Below are positions 17,602 through 26,636 of a stretch of DNA of 64,000 nt, piece after piece (positions within the stretch are counted from its first letter, which is position 1; each line of letters starts with the position of its first letter). Source of the DNA: Pseudomonas entomophila (GTDB lineage Bacteria; Pseudomonadota; Gammaproteobacteria; Pseudomonadales; Pseudomonadaceae); contig NZ_JAAMQJ010000001.1 in assembly GCF_013523125.1 (NCBI RefSeq), positions 235,314-299,313 on the forward strand. The letters are read 5' to 3'. A program made the position numbers and the translations under genes. Under the pieces are notes generated by a model, which did no database searches, had not been told where the DNA came from, and was given only the letters and a program-made list of their open reading frames with translations.

Positions 17602-18084
17602 GCATCCGGCGCGGGCTAAGCATCAGGATGTCTCACACTTTCTGGTGAGAGGCATTCTGGTCCCGCCAGTCTCCGGGCAGCAACTGGAGCCGGCGAATAT
17701 TTTCGCCGGCATTTGCCGTCTGCCCCAGGGTACTTGCCTTGGCTCGGACCAGGAGCAGAGCCTCAGCAATCCGCAGGTGATGATCAACCGCAAGCGTGTT
17801 CAAGCGCTTGGTTCGCAATCGGCCAAGGGTCAGACGGGGACGATGCACGGCATCCATTGACGTGCGTGGCTGGAGATAGCCTTCGTCTGATCCTTATCAC
17901 CCCACGGACTTGACAGGCTCGCCTGGTGTTGTGCCTGCCTCGGGCCATCGCACGGTCAACCCAGCCCTGGCTCATTCAGCCAGAAGTTTCCAATGATGTG
18001 GCCGAACTCGCCGCCGCCAGAATGGCAGTCACTTCTATAGGGAGATAGCACAGTGTTGGATAAGTCGGAACGGGAGGGTGGCCT
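17602..18084. other. 483-bp gap after fdhA with one strong hairpin
   Basis: A perfect 9-bp stem with TATT loop occupies 17689-17710 (arms GCCGGCGAA and TTCGCCGGC), about 90 bp past the fdhA stop. It may end the fdhA message, but no T-run follows. A 74-codon minus-strand frame (17633-17857) spans the hairpin and has no recognised relative. The last 60 bases carry the promoter of the next LysR gene. Confidence 0.4.
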
Positions 18085-18975
18085 ATGGAGCTGCGCCATC
18101 TTCGCTGCTTCGTAGTTCTTGCTGAGGAGCTACATTTCACGCGGGCGGCTGAGCGCCTGCATATCGAACAACCACCGCTATCACGAGCCATCAAGGAACT
18201 TGAGGACGAGTTGGGCGTAGTGCTCTTCGACCGAAACCGACGAGGAACAGTTCTAACGGCGGCGGGCGCGGTCTTCTTGCAAGATGTTCGCCGTCTATTC
18301 ACAGTGCTGGAACAGGCTCGTGAAAATGCCAAGGCTGTGGCATCGGGCTTGCGCGGTAGCCTGCGCATCGCTGTATCAGATGGGGCTATCGATCCACGGC
18401 TGTCGGCATTTCTGGCTCGTTGCCGCGCCGAGGAGCCGGAGATCGAAATACGCTTGTCAGAAGTGCCTCTGGCAGAGCAAGTGCGTGGCTTGCGTTCGGG
18501 CGACTTCATGATCGGGTTCGCGCACACGGGCGATGTCGGCGACGGTATCGCTGCCGAACCAATCTGGCACGACCCGCTGGTGATTGCGGTGCCAGCTCGT
18601 CACTCATTGCTCACCTACAAGGAGGTGCCACTTCAAGAACTTCAAGGCCATCCACTTGTCCTGTGCGACCCGCAGGTATGCGAGGGCTATTGCCGCGAAC
18701 TCAAGCGGCTGCTCAACACGTTGGAGCACAAGCTGAATGTTGTCGAGGAAGTGTCCTCGCTGGACATGATGCTCACGTTGGTCGGCGCCGGCTACGGCAT
18801 CGGCTTCATGACGGCGACCAAGATTCCCATCTCCCAACGGCCGGATGTGGTGATCCGCCCCTTGGCGATGGATTCTGCCGTGATCACCACCTACCTGCTT
18901 CGGCCCGACGGCGGCAATTTATCGGCTTCGGTGGAGCGATTTATCGTTCGCCTTCGCGACTCTTCGGACGGTTGA
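18085..18975 (+). CDS. LysR-family transcriptional regulator
   Basis: A 296-residue LysR protein with a textbook winged helix (MELRHLRCFVVLAEELHFTRAAERL then IEQPPLSRAIKELEDELG) and an effector domain from about residue 90 (SLRIAVSDGAIDPRLSAFL). It resembles the BenM/CatR style subgroup. The effector is unknown. It converges on the XRE gene (22-bp gap). The isolated LysR effector domain at 19411-20064 has a similar layout (RAEEPEV/RAEEPEI, S..MM..VTAGYG/S..MMLTLVGAGYG), so the two may derive from one duplicated locus. Confidence 0.88.
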   Translation: MELRHLRCFVVLAEELHFTRAAERLHIEQPPLSRAIKELEDELGVVLFDRNRRGTVLTAAGAVFLQDVRRLFTVLEQARENAKAVASGLRGSLRIAVSDGAIDPRLSAFLARCRAEEPEIEIRLSEVPLAEQVRGLRSGDFMIGFAHTGDVGDGIAAEPIWHDPLVIAVPARHSLLTYKEVPLQELQGHPLVLCDPQVCEGYCRELKRLLNTLEHKLNVVEEVSSLDMMLTLVGAGYGIGFMTATKIPISQRPDVVIRPLAMDSAVITTYLLRPDGGNLSASVERFIVRLRDSSDG

Positions 18976-18997
18976 CGGAGCCTGGCAGGCTAGACAC

Positions 18998-19291
18998 TCA
19001 GGGATCAGTGTCGGCACGCAGATTGCGTTCGGTCGCCGTCATCAGGTCAGCCGCGCTTATTCCAAGTGCCGTAGAAATTTTCAGTATGAGCGGAAGCGTG
19101 GGCACGTGCTCACCACGCTCGATCTTACCCATGTGAGAACGCGAAATGCTTGCCCGAGATGCGAACTCGTCTTGCGCGACTCCTTGAGCGACGCGCGCAG
19201 CGCGCACGGCCTGTCCGAAGGCTAACGCCGACTCGGATTCATACGTCGATGTGCCAGAAGGACGGCCTGGCTGAATTGTTGATTTCTGCAT
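18998..19291 (-). CDS. XRE-family HTH transcriptional regulator
   Basis: A 97-residue protein with a Cro/CI-type helix-turn-helix (FGQAVRAARVAQGVAQDEFA, then SISRSHMGKIERGEHVPTLP) and a short C-terminal helix (LILKISTALGISAADLM). Start at ATG 19291 places the N terminus just inside the divergent promoter; a longer start at 19318 is possible. It has no sensor domain. It is divergent from the isolated LysR effector domain, across a gap with short palindromes it could bind. Confidence 0.85.
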   Translation of the reverse strand: MQKSTIQPGRPSGTSTYESESALAFGQAVRAARVAQGVAQDEFASRASISRSHMGKIERGEHVPTLPLILKISTALGISAADLMTATERNLRADTDP

Positions 19292-19320
19292 TAGCAGAAG
19301 CGTCAAACAATCTGCCACAA

Positions 19321-19349
19321 TTAACCACGTTAAAGATAACGACGTTAAA
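19321..19349. promoter_or_regulatory. Candidate XRE operator
   Basis: Two tight inverted repeats lie between the divergent XRE and LysR-effector genes: TTAAC-CAC-GTTAA at 19321-19333 and TAACG-A-CGTTA at 19337-19347. They also form a direct repeat of ACGTTAAA (19327 and 19342), 15 bp apart. Such paired sites suit binding by two dimers of a small HTH protein. Confidence 0.5.
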
Positions 19350-19410
19350 CTTCACTCTTTCCTGCAACGCTGGTTTGCCTTTCTGGACAGATCGCTTATT
19401 GGGGGCCCTC

Positions 19411-20064
19411 ATGCATGACGCCACCAGCCAGTTTTCCCATTTCAGGCTTGCTATCGCGCCCGGAGTGCCATCCTCTTGCCTCACAACGCTTCTTGCCCTA
19501 CAGCGCGCGGAGGAACCAGAAGTCACCATCACGTTCTTTGAGACCTCAGCCGATGATCTGTTGACGGGCCTTGAGGAAGGCCGCTACGACGCTGGAATGA
19601 CGCTTCGGAACGCTGGTGCTCCGGCCGTGAAAAGCCAACCGCTCTGGGTGGAGAACGTGGCTGTTGCAGTGCCGCTGGGGTCCCCCTTAGTTGCCCAGGC
19701 GAAGATCACGCTTGCCGAGCTTCTGGACTATCCGGTGTTTCGCTGGCCGGCGGAGGCTTGCCTACTGCTGGATCAGCGACTGTCCTTTCTTCCGTTGAGC
19801 CAGCAGAGCATTCAGCACGTGACTTCGTTCGAGATGATGGCGCTTTGGGTGACCGCTGGCTACGGAGTGGGGCTCTCCGCGCAATCGCGCATTGAGCGTG
19901 CCCATGCGTGGGGGATCACTATGCGACCGCTTTCAGACGGCCCCTACGAGATCGTGACATATCTGCAGCGGCCCCACGGACGAGCCAATGTTGTTTCTGA
20001 GCGGTTCGAGCACAGGGCAATGTTGGTTGCCAGGGACAGGGCGGCTTGCTCGAATACCCCATAG
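19411..20064 (+). CDS. LysR substrate-binding domain protein without DNA-binding domain
   Basis: A 217-residue protein made only of the LysR effector domain: FRLAIAPGVPSSCLTTLLAL (residues about 10-30), AVAVPLGSPL, then SFEMMALWVTAGYGVGLSA near residue 150. Start ATG 19411 has GGGGG upstream. The frame stays open back to 19150 but that stretch has no winged-helix sequence and lies antisense to the XRE gene, so the DNA-binding half is truly absent. It may be a decayed LysR gene, or an effector sensor working with the divergent XRE protein. A DyP peroxidase follows 118 bp downstream on the same strand. Confidence 0.75.
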   Translation: MHDATSQFSHFRLAIAPGVPSSCLTTLLALQRAEEPEVTITFFETSADDLLTGLEEGRYDAGMTLRNAGAPAVKSQPLWVENVAVAVPLGSPLVAQAKITLAELLDYPVFRWPAEACLLLDQRLSFLPLSQQSIQHVTSFEMMALWVTAGYGVGLSAQSRIERAHAWGITMRPLSDGPYEIVTYLQRPHGRANVVSERFEHRAMLVARDRAACSNTP

Positions 20065-20182
20065 CCCGCTCTCGCCGAGGCTGCGTGCGGGTAATTGCAG
20101 CGGCACGCGCCTGTTAGCGCGCCAGTGATAGCGCTTCCATCTCTGGCAATATGATGAATTAACATGGTCTTTGGAGGCACGA

Positions 20183-21151
20183 ATGGTTGGAAGTGGTTGG
20201 GATCGAGTACCAATTGACTCGCAAAGCATCGATGCGCCGCTGTCGCGCGCGGCGGTGTTTCTCACGTTGACAGTCGCCGAGGGCCACGAGGCCCTTCAGG
20301 CGGTCGCCGGCGTCTTGGACGGGCTGGACGACCTGATCAAAACGGTGGGCTTCCGCGATCTCAACGGCCGGCTGTCGTGCATCACTGCACTGGGATCGGC
20401 GCTATGGGACCGTTTCCAGACCGGGAAGCGCCCGAAGGAACTACGGCCCTTCGTGCCCATCGAGGGTGCCAAGCACACCGCGCCTGCCACGCCCGGCGAC
20501 CTGTTCTTTCACATCCGTGCCGAACGCGAGGACCTCTGTTTTGAATTCGAGCGCCTGCTGCTGGACCAACTGGGCAGCAGCGTGACGGTGGCCGACGAGG
20601 TGGTCGGTTTTCGCTACTTCGACTCCCGCGACCTGCTTGGCTTTGTCGATGGCACGGCCAACCCGACCGGGCACGACATCGGCGCCTCGACGCTGGTCGG
20701 CAGTGAAGATCAGGCGTTCGCCGGCGGCAGCTACTTGGTGGTGCAGAAGTATCTGCACCAAATGCAGCCGTGGGCTCGGCTCGCCAAGGACGAGCAAGAG
20801 CGGATCATCGGCCGGGAGATCGTCAGCAATGTCGAATTGCCCGACGCGACGAGCGGCCAGAAATCGCACAAGACCCTCGCCACGATCGTGGACGACGACG
20901 GCACCGAGCACGACATCCTGCGCGACAACATGCCCTTCGGCCGCCCCGGCCAGGGCGAATATGGCACCTACTTCATCGGCTACTCCAGGCATCTGTGGGT
21001 GACGCAGAAGATGCTGGAGCGCATGTTCCTCGGCGATCCGCCAGGCATGCACGACCGCCTGCTCGATTTCTCGACGGCGCACACCGGCGCCGTGTTCTTC
21101 GCTCCCGCACCGCGCACGCTGAGCGAACTCGTGGAGGCGGTGCAAGCGTAA
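20183..21151 (+). CDS. DyP-type heme peroxidase
   Basis: Dye-decolorising peroxidase that uses H2O2 to oxidise a range of substrates. The 322-residue protein has the family signature GFVDGTANP (distal Asp, about residue 152), the proximal heme-ligand region TEHDILRDNMPFG with its His, and the distal Arg region YFIGYSRHLWVTQKML. It has no signal peptide and so acts in the cytoplasm. Start ATG 20183 is chosen for GGAGG five bases upstream; TTG 20171 would overlap that site. A perfect hairpin lies just past the stop. Its link to the neighbouring regulators is positional only. Confidence 0.92.
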   Translation: MVGSGWDRVPIDSQSIDAPLSRAAVFLTLTVAEGHEALQAVAGVLDGLDDLIKTVGFRDLNGRLSCITALGSALWDRFQTGKRPKELRPFVPIEGAKHTAPATPGDLFFHIRAEREDLCFEFERLLLDQLGSSVTVADEVVGFRYFDSRDLLGFVDGTANPTGHDIGASTLVGSEDQAFAGGSYLVVQKYLHQMQPWARLAKDEQERIIGREIVSNVELPDATSGQKSHKTLATIVDDDGTEHDILRDNMPFGRPGQGEYGTYFIGYSRHLWVTQKMLERMFLGDPPGMHDRLLDFSTAHTGAVFFAPAPRTLSELVEAVQA

Positions 21152-21152
21152 T

Positions 21153-21174
21153 GCAGGGGCCGCAAGGCCCCTGC
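21153..21174. terminator. Hairpin between convergent DyP and integrase genes
   Basis: A perfect 9-bp GC-rich stem (arms 21153-21161 and 21166-21174) with a stable GCAA tetraloop starts 2 bp after the DyP stop and 15 bp before the integrase stop. The T-run is poor, so it may act in both directions or as an mRNA 3' end stabiliser. Confidence 0.6.
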
Positions 21175-21188
21175 AAGGTTTGAGAGCC

Positions 21189-23132
21189 CTATGCTCCGTC
21201 TAGAACTACTGCGCTATCCACCAGCCGACGAACGCTTTGCCGCACATCCTCGGGGATGGGGTACGGGGCAATGGCCTCGGGCATATCCGCATAGTGCTGG
21301 TAGTCGCCCATGATGACCTGGATGATCGCCGGCACGTTGGTCGGCGTGACCGCATCAATGGCCGCGCGGTCCCCCAGGTCAGGGTGCGGCTGGGTCAGCA
21401 TGCGGTACAGATCCCACGAATCCGCGTGCGGGCACTGGTTCATGAGCACCTGGGCCAGCTTGTGCTTGAGCGGCACCAGTTGCCAATCGGGAACACGCTG
21501 CCCCCGATTGCCCAAACTGATGGACAGCAACTTGCCCGCTTTCAGTTCGCGGTTGATCTGGTCCTTGGACTTTCCGGCCAGCTTGCCGAACAGCGGGACC
21601 GGCAAGCTGCTTGGAGACTCGTAGATGGTCAGCATTTCCTCGCGCTCGCGCTGGATCGCGGACACTTCCGGCTCTGGGGCATGCGTCGGAGGCGGCGGTA
21701 CCTGAGACAGCCGCTGGAACGTGATGCCGCCGTTGCTCGGGGTTACGACAATAGGCGTGGCCACGACGGGCGGGACGCCGGGAGGAGTGGGCTCGGCCAT
21801 CGCGAGGGTCGCATCCACCGCTTCCTCCACTTCTGCCATCGCCGGCACCCCGTCGATACGGATGGTCAGATGCGCGCTCGCGGCTTCCACTTCGCCCTGT
21901 TCGAGCAGGTCGAGCCGATCGGCCCAGTCCTGCATCATCCGACGGCGCGGCTCAACGTACTTGGCGTGGTTGTAGGACGAACTCACCTTGTTGGGGTCGG
22001 AATGGGAAAGCTGCGCGTCCACCCAAATCTTCGGGTAGCCAATCTCGTTGAGCGCCGTCGAGATAGTGCCGCGGATGCCGTGGCCGGTCAGGCGCCCCTC
22101 ATAGCCCATGAGCTGCACGGCCTTGTTGAGGGTGTTCTCGCTGATGCGCTTCTTGAGTTCGCTGCGGTGTGACAGCAAGTACTTCTGCGCCGGCCGCATC
22201 ACCCCCAGGAGATAGCGCACGATCTCGATGGCCTGCAGGGATAGCGGCACGATATAGGGGGGCACATCCTGCGGCCGCTTCCCTGCCTTGCGCATTTCAT
22301 CCTGGAGCTGCTTGACGATCTGCGGTGGGATGATCCACAAGCCCCTGTCGAGGTCGAACTGTTCGGGTTCGGCCAATCGCAGTTCGCCGGTGCGCACCCC
22401 GGTCAGGAACAGCAGCCGGACGCCAAGCTGGGTCTGCCAGCCACGGGGGTTGTAGAGCCGGAGCTTCTGGAGGAACTCGGGCATCTCGGGCAGGTGCAGG
22501 TAGGGATTGTGGGCTACGGGGGGCTTGGGCTCTGCCACCACGTCCAGGTCGGCGGCCGGGTTGACTTCCAACCCCTCGGCAATGACCAGGGCATAGCGGA
22601 ACAACTGGTTGAACCAGGTGCGGACCTTCTCGGCGGTGGTGAACGCCTTGCGTTTCTCGATCGCCGCCAAGACGCCCAGGAGTTGGGGGCGGCGAATGTC
22701 GTAGATCGACATTCTTCCCAGGGTGGGCAACACGTCCTTGTTGAAGATGCGCAGGATCTGCGACAGCGTGCTTTGACGGCCTTCCTTGAGTTCCTTGCGG
22801 CGATGCTCGACCCAGGCATCGAAGACGGTCTTGAAGGTGTATTCGCCCGCCAGCTTGGCCGCGTGCCGTTTCTGGTCGCGCTCGACCTGAGGATCGATCC
22901 CCCTGGCGAGCAGGGCCTGGGCCTTGTCTCGCTCGATCCGGGCCTCGCGCAGGCTGAGAGCAGGATAGCCGCCCAGGCACAGGCGCTTTTGCTTGCCCAG
23001 CCAGTAGTAGCGGAATTGCCATGACTTGCCGCCTGCGGCTGAGACCATCAGGCCCAGGCAGTCGTTGTCGGAGAGGGTGTAGCGTTTTCCGGTGGTCTTC
23101 GCCTGCCGGACGGTCAGATCAGAGAGCGCCAT
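21189..23132 (-). CDS. ICE integrase, P4-type tyrosine recombinase (ICEclc IntB13-like)
   Basis: Site-specific recombinase that inserts and excises the ICE at tRNA-Gly. From ATG 23132 it has 647 residues, the long form typical of ICEclc-type integrases. The order is an N-terminal DUF4102 arm-binding domain (SDLTVRQAKTTGKRYTLSD), a core-binding domain, then the catalytic domain with Arg about 247 (LTGVRTGELRL), His-x-x-Arg 351-354 (TGHGIRG) and Tyr about 387 (SSSYNHAKYV), plus a 250-residue C-terminal extension rich in Pro around the middle. A longer start at 23174 is less likely. It reads away from the tRNA, so its promoter lies between 23133 and the att site. The gene looks intact. Confidence 0.95.
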   Translation of the reverse strand: MALSDLTVRQAKTTGKRYTLSDNDCLGLMVSAAGGKSWQFRYYWLGKQKRLCLGGYPALSLREARIERDKAQALLARGIDPQVERDQKRHAAKLAGEYTFKTVFDAWVEHRRKELKEGRQSTLSQILRIFNKDVLPTLGRMSIYDIRRPQLLGVLAAIEKRKAFTTAEKVRTWFNQLFRYALVIAEGLEVNPAADLDVVAEPKPPVAHNPYLHLPEMPEFLQKLRLYNPRGWQTQLGVRLLFLTGVRTGELRLAEPEQFDLDRGLWIIPPQIVKQLQDEMRKAGKRPQDVPPYIVPLSLQAIEIVRYLLGVMRPAQKYLLSHRSELKKRISENTLNKAVQLMGYEGRLTGHGIRGTISTALNEIGYPKIWVDAQLSHSDPNKVSSSYNHAKYVEPRRRMMQDWADRLDLLEQGEVEAASAHLTIRIDGVPAMAEVEEAVDATLAMAEPTPPGVPPVVATPIVVTPSNGGITFQRLSQVPPPPTHAPEPEVSAIQREREEMLTIYESPSSLPVPLFGKLAGKSKDQINRELKAGKLLSISLGNRGQRVPDWQLVPLKHKLAQVLMNQCPHADSWDLYRMLTQPHPDLGDRAAIDAVTPTNVPAIIQVIMGDYQHYADMPEAIAPYPIPEDVRQSVRRLVDSAVVLDGA

Positions 23133-23290
23133 TTCGAGACTCCTAAGTAATGACTTAGGCCCTATGCTCGTCATGGTCCCCGCTCAGCCCCAGCAACTAT
23201 CCGGTAGCCGACCCACCCGTATTCTTGTGCCTTATTTGGTCACTCAAAAACGGTAGCTGTGGGTGGATTTCCGTGGCACTCGCTGGAATG

Positions 23291-23316
23291 AAAAAAGGAG
23301 CCGAAGCTCCTTTTTT
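23291..23316. terminator. Bidirectional terminator downstream of tRNA-Gly
   Basis: Eleven-base arms AAAAAAGGAGC (23291-23301) and GCTCCTTTTTT (23306-23316) around CGAA form a hairpin with T-runs in both directions. It lies in the ICE end 42 bp beyond the tRNA 3' end, so it can end the tRNA transcript and also insulate the integrase region. Confidence 0.85.
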
Positions 23317-23358
23317 CAATGACCTACAGACCCCAGTAGAAGTCTGTGGATCAAAATT

Positions 23359-23434
<76 letters not shown>

Positions 23435-23496
23435 GTCGTGATGGGGCCATTCTAGCGATCTGGCCAATCACGTCAACCCTTTGATTCAAAAAAACT

Positions 23497-24057
23497 TTAT
23501 TTCTGTTCCGCGCCCTCGCGCAGGTGCGGCCAGGCGGCGTGCAGGTAGTGCACCATCGACCACAGCGTCAGCCCTGCCGAGACCACCAGCAGCAGGTAGC
23601 CTGCCACCACCCAGACGCTCAGCACCGGCGGGTTGGCCAGCAGGATCACCAGCGCCAGCATCTGCGCGGCGGTCTTCCATTTGCCCAGGTTGGACACGGC
23701 CACATGCGCCCGCGCGCCCAGCTCGGCCATCCACTCGCGCAGGGCCGACACCACGATCTCGCGGCCGATGATCACCGCCGCTGGCAAGGTCAGCCAGAGG
23801 TTGGCATGGGTCTGCACCAGCAGTACCAGCGCCACGGCCACCATCAGCTTGTCGGCGACCGGGTCGAGGAAGGCACCGAAGGGCGTGCTCTGCTTCAACC
23901 GGCGGGCCAGGTAGCCATCGAGCCAGTCGGTGGCGGCGGCGACGGCGAAGACGCTGCTGGCGGCGGCGTAGCTCCAGTGGTACGGCATGTAGAACAGCAG
24001 GATGAAGATCGGGATGAGCAGTACGCGCAGAACGGTGAGCAGGTTTGGAATATTCAT
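23497..24057 (-). CDS. pgsA: CDP-diacylglycerol-glycerol-3-phosphate 3-phosphatidyltransferase
   Basis: Makes phosphatidylglycerophosphate, the first committed step to phosphatidylglycerol and cardiolipin, in the inner membrane. The 186-residue protein has several hydrophobic segments and the complete CDP-alcohol phosphotransferase motif in [14 protein letters not shown] and [12 protein letters not shown] (D-G-x2-A-R-x8-G-x3-D-x3-D, about residues 43-70). It follows uvrC by 33 bp in the conserved gacA-uvrC-pgsA order of Pseudomonas and precedes tRNA-Gly. Confidence 0.96.
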   Translation of the reverse strand: MNIPNLLTVLRVLLIPIFILLFYMPYHWSYAAASSVFAVAAATDWLDGYLARRLKQSTPFGAFLDPVADKLMVAVALVLLVQTHANLWLTLPAAVIIGREIVVSALREWMAELGARAHVAVSNLGKWKTAAQMLALVILLANPPVLSVWVVAGYLLLVVSAGLTLWSMVHYLHAAWPHLREGAEQK

Positions 24058-24090
24058 CGATACGACTGGCCACGAGGTGAGTACGGCATT

Positions 24091-25914
24091 CTACTCGCTA
24101 TGCAAGTTGGCATAAATCGACTCCGCGAGCTTTTTGCTGATGCCAGGCGCCTTGGCGATTTCATCGACGCTGGCGCGATTGAGCTCTTGTAGACCGCCGA
24201 AGTGCTTGAGCAGTTCGCGGCGGCGCTTCGGACCGACGCCGGCGACGTCTTCCAGGCTCGAGGTGCGTCGGGCCTTGCCGCGGCGCGCGCGGTGGCCCGT
24301 GATGGCGAAGCGGTGCGCTTCGTCGCGGATCTGCTGGATCAGGTGCAGTGCCGGGGAGTCGCCCTTGAGGGTGAACTCATGGGCCACGTCGTTGAGGTAC
24401 AGGGTCTCGAAACCGGCCTTGCGGGTCACGCCCTTGGCCACGCCGAGCAGGGTCAGGTCGGTCAGGCCGAGTTCCTGCATCATGTCGCGGGCCATGTTCA
24501 GCTGGCCCTTGCCGCCGTCGACCAGCAGCACGTCCGGCAGCTTGCCCTCCCCGTCCTTGATGCGCCGGAAACGCCGCGTCAAGGCCTGGTGCATGGCCGC
24601 GTAGTCGTCGCCGGCGGTCACGCCTTCGATGTTGAAACGGCGGTAGTCGGACTTGATCGGGCCTTCGGGGCCGAACACCACGCAGGAGGCCACGGTAGCC
24701 TCGCCGCTGGAGTGACTGATGTCATAGCACTCCAGACGCTGGGGCACGTCGTCCAATTGCAGCACCTGAGCCAGGGACTCGAAGCGCGAAGCCATGTGTT
24801 GCCGGTTGGCCAGCCGTGCGCCAAGCGCCTGTTCGGCGTTGGTCACGGCCAGTTGCTGCCAGCGGGCACGGGTGCCGCGCACGCGATGGGTGATGGTCAG
24901 GTCGCGGCCGCGCAAGGTCTGCACGGCCTCGCTGATCACGGCGAAGTCGTCGTGCACCACGTTGACGATCAGCTCGGCCGGCAGCTCGCGCTCGGCGTTG
25001 CCCAGGTAGTACTGGGACAGGAAGGCCGCCATCACGTCGGCGGTGTCTTCCTCGATGCCGACCTGCGGAAAGAAGTTCTTGCTCCCCAGCACACGACCGC
25101 CGCGCACGCTGATCAGGTGCACGCAGGCCCCGCCCGGGTTGACGAAGGCCGCGACCACGTCCACGTCGCCGGAGCCGCCTTCCATGTGCTGCTGGTCCTG
25201 GACACGGCGCAGCAGGCCGATCTGGTCGCGCAAGGCGGCGGCCTTCTCGAAGTCCAGGGCCATCGCGGCGCGTTCCATTTCGCCGTTGAGCTCGTTGTGC
25301 AGCTGCTGACTGCGACCCTCGAGGAACATCACCGAGTGACGCACGTCCTCGGTATACTCGTCATCGCTGACCAGTCCCACGCAGGGGGCCTTGCAGCGCT
25401 TGATCTGGTGTTGCAGGCAGGGTCGGGTGCGGTTGGCGTAGTAGCTGTCCTCGCACTGACGCACGAAGAAGGTCTTCTGCAACAGGCTCAGGCTTTCGCG
25501 GATCGCACCGGCGCTGGGGTACGGCCCGAAGTAGCGTCCCTTGGCCTTCTTGGGGCCACGGTGGATGCCCAGCCGCGGAAACTGCCCGTCGGACAGGAAC
25601 ACGTAGGGGTACGACTTGTCGTCGCGCAGCAGGATGTTGTACGGCGGCCGCCACTCCTTGATCAGCGTCTGCTCGAGCAGCAGCGCCGAGGTTTCGTTGG
25701 CGGTGATGGTGGTGTCGATCTGGGCGATGCGGCCCACCAGCGCGGCGGTCTTGGGCGCCAGGCCGGTCTTGCGGAAGTAGCTGGCCAGGCGCTTCTTGAG
25801 GTTCTTGGCCTTGCCCACGTAGAGCAGCCGCGCCTCGGCATCGAACATCTGGTACACGCCTGGGTGACCGCTACAGGTCGCCAGGAACGCGCTGGCATCG
25901 AAAGTCTGCGACAT
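24091..25914 (-). CDS. uvrC: Excinuclease ABC subunit C
   Basis: Makes both incisions in nucleotide excision repair after UvrAB loads on damage. The 607-residue protein has an N-terminal GIY-YIG nuclease ([19 protein letters not shown], about 19-37), a central UVR motif ([19 protein letters not shown], about 212-230), the RNase H-like C-terminal nuclease and a tandem helix-hairpin-helix end ([18 protein letters not shown]). Length and order are standard. It lies 21 bp after gacA, the classic gacA-uvrC pair. The UVR partner motif of UvrB is intact here, unlike that in the ICE UvrB paralogue. Confidence 0.98.
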   Translation of the reverse strand: MSQTFDASAFLATCSGHPGVYQMFDAEARLLYVGKAKNLKKRLASYFRKTGLAPKTAALVGRIAQIDTTITANETSALLLEQTLIKEWRPPYNILLRDDKSYPYVFLSDGQFPRLGIHRGPKKAKGRYFGPYPSAGAIRESLSLLQKTFFVRQCEDSYYANRTRPCLQHQIKRCKAPCVGLVSDDEYTEDVRHSVMFLEGRSQQLHNELNGEMERAAMALDFEKAAALRDQIGLLRRVQDQQHMEGGSGDVDVVAAFVNPGGACVHLISVRGGRVLGSKNFFPQVGIEEDTADVMAAFLSQYYLGNAERELPAELIVNVVHDDFAVISEAVQTLRGRDLTITHRVRGTRARWQQLAVTNAEQALGARLANRQHMASRFESLAQVLQLDDVPQRLECYDISHSSGEATVASCVVFGPEGPIKSDYRRFNIEGVTAGDDYAAMHQALTRRFRRIKDGEGKLPDVLLVDGGKGQLNMARDMMQELGLTDLTLLGVAKGVTRKAGFETLYLNDVAHEFTLKGDSPALHLIQQIRDEAHRFAITGHRARRGKARRTSSLEDVAGVGPKRRRELLKHFGGLQELNRASVDEIAKAPGISKKLAESIYANLHSE

Positions 25915-25935
25915 GGGTACCTGAACAATTCGCCG

Positions 25936-26574
25936 TTAGAGGCTGGCGTCTACCATACCGTGGCGGACGGCCAGCAATGTGAGTTCGACATCGCTGCTGA
26001 CCGAGAGTTTTTCATAAATGCGATAGCGGTACGTGTTGACCGTCTTGGGCGACAGGCACAGCTTGTCGGAGATGATCTGCACCTTCTGGCAGCCGACGAT
26101 CATCAGAGCGATCTGGATTTCGCGTTCCGACAGCGCGTCGAAGGGCGAGGTCTGCGACTGATAGGGCTTGAGCGCCAACTGCTGGGCGATCTGCGGGCTG
26201 ATGTAGCGCTGCCCGGCGAAGGCCAGGCGGATGGCCTGGACCATCTCCTCGAGCCCGGCGCCCTTGGTGAGGTAGCCCGCAGCACCGGCCTGGAGCAGGC
26301 GGGTGGGGAACGGGTCTTCCTCGCAGGCGGTCACCGCCACGACCTTGATATCCGGGTAACTGCGCAGCAGTTTGCGCGTCGCCTCGAGCCCGCCGATCCC
26401 TGGCATTTTCACGTCCATGAGCACGACGTCTGGTTTGGATTCGCGTACGGCCTTGAGCGCCGCTTCGCCGGAATCCGCTTCGCCGATCACCTTCAAGCCG
26501 TCGATGTCGGCCAACATGCGGGTGATACCGGAACGCACCAGATCGTGATCGTCGACCACAAGGACCCTAATCAA
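25936..26574 (-). CDS. gacA: Response regulator GacA (UvrY)
   Basis: Response regulator of the GacS/GacA system, which switches on small RNAs of the Rsm pathway to control secondary metabolism, biofilm and motility. The 212-residue protein has an N-terminal receiver domain (VLVVDDHDLVRSG, phospho-acceptor Asp in VVLMDVKMPGIGG, about 54) and a C-terminal LuxR-type HTH (LSEREIQIALMIVGC, then LCLSPKTVNTYRYRIYEKL). TTG at 26574 is the start, as in other Pseudomonas gacA genes; the longer upstream frame is not homologous. Confidence 0.96.
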   Translation of the reverse strand: MIRVLVVDDHDLVRSGITRMLADIDGLKVIGEADSGEAALKAVRESKPDVVLMDVKMPGIGGLEATRKLLRSYPDIKVVAVTACEEDPFPTRLLQAGAAGYLTKGAGLEEMVQAIRLAFAGQRYISPQIAQQLALKPYQSQTSPFDALSEREIQIALMIVGCQKVQIISDKLCLSPKTVNTYRYRIYEKLSVSSDVELTLLAVRHGMVDASL

Positions 26575-26636
26575 GCAGACACCTCGGCATGGAGCGATTG
26601 GATCCGGGTACCTTAACAAAATTTTGCATGGCCCAC

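Noticed and set aside
17633..17857. 74-codon minus-strand frame after fdhA
   Set aside because: It spans a strong hairpin, has no convincing ribosome site and matches no remembered family; left as part of the gap.
18998..19318. XRE gene with the LysR-effector gene as a toxin-antitoxin system
   Set aside because: The partner is a clear LysR effector domain, not a toxin fold, and the genes are divergent rather than an operon.
19150..19410. N-terminal extension of the LysR-effector gene
   Set aside because: The frame is open but antisense to the XRE gene and contains no winged-helix sequence, so 19411 is taken as the start.
24202..26616. 804-codon plus-strand frame across uvrC and gacA
   Set aside because: Antisense to two firmly identified genes, with biased composition and no recognisable domain.
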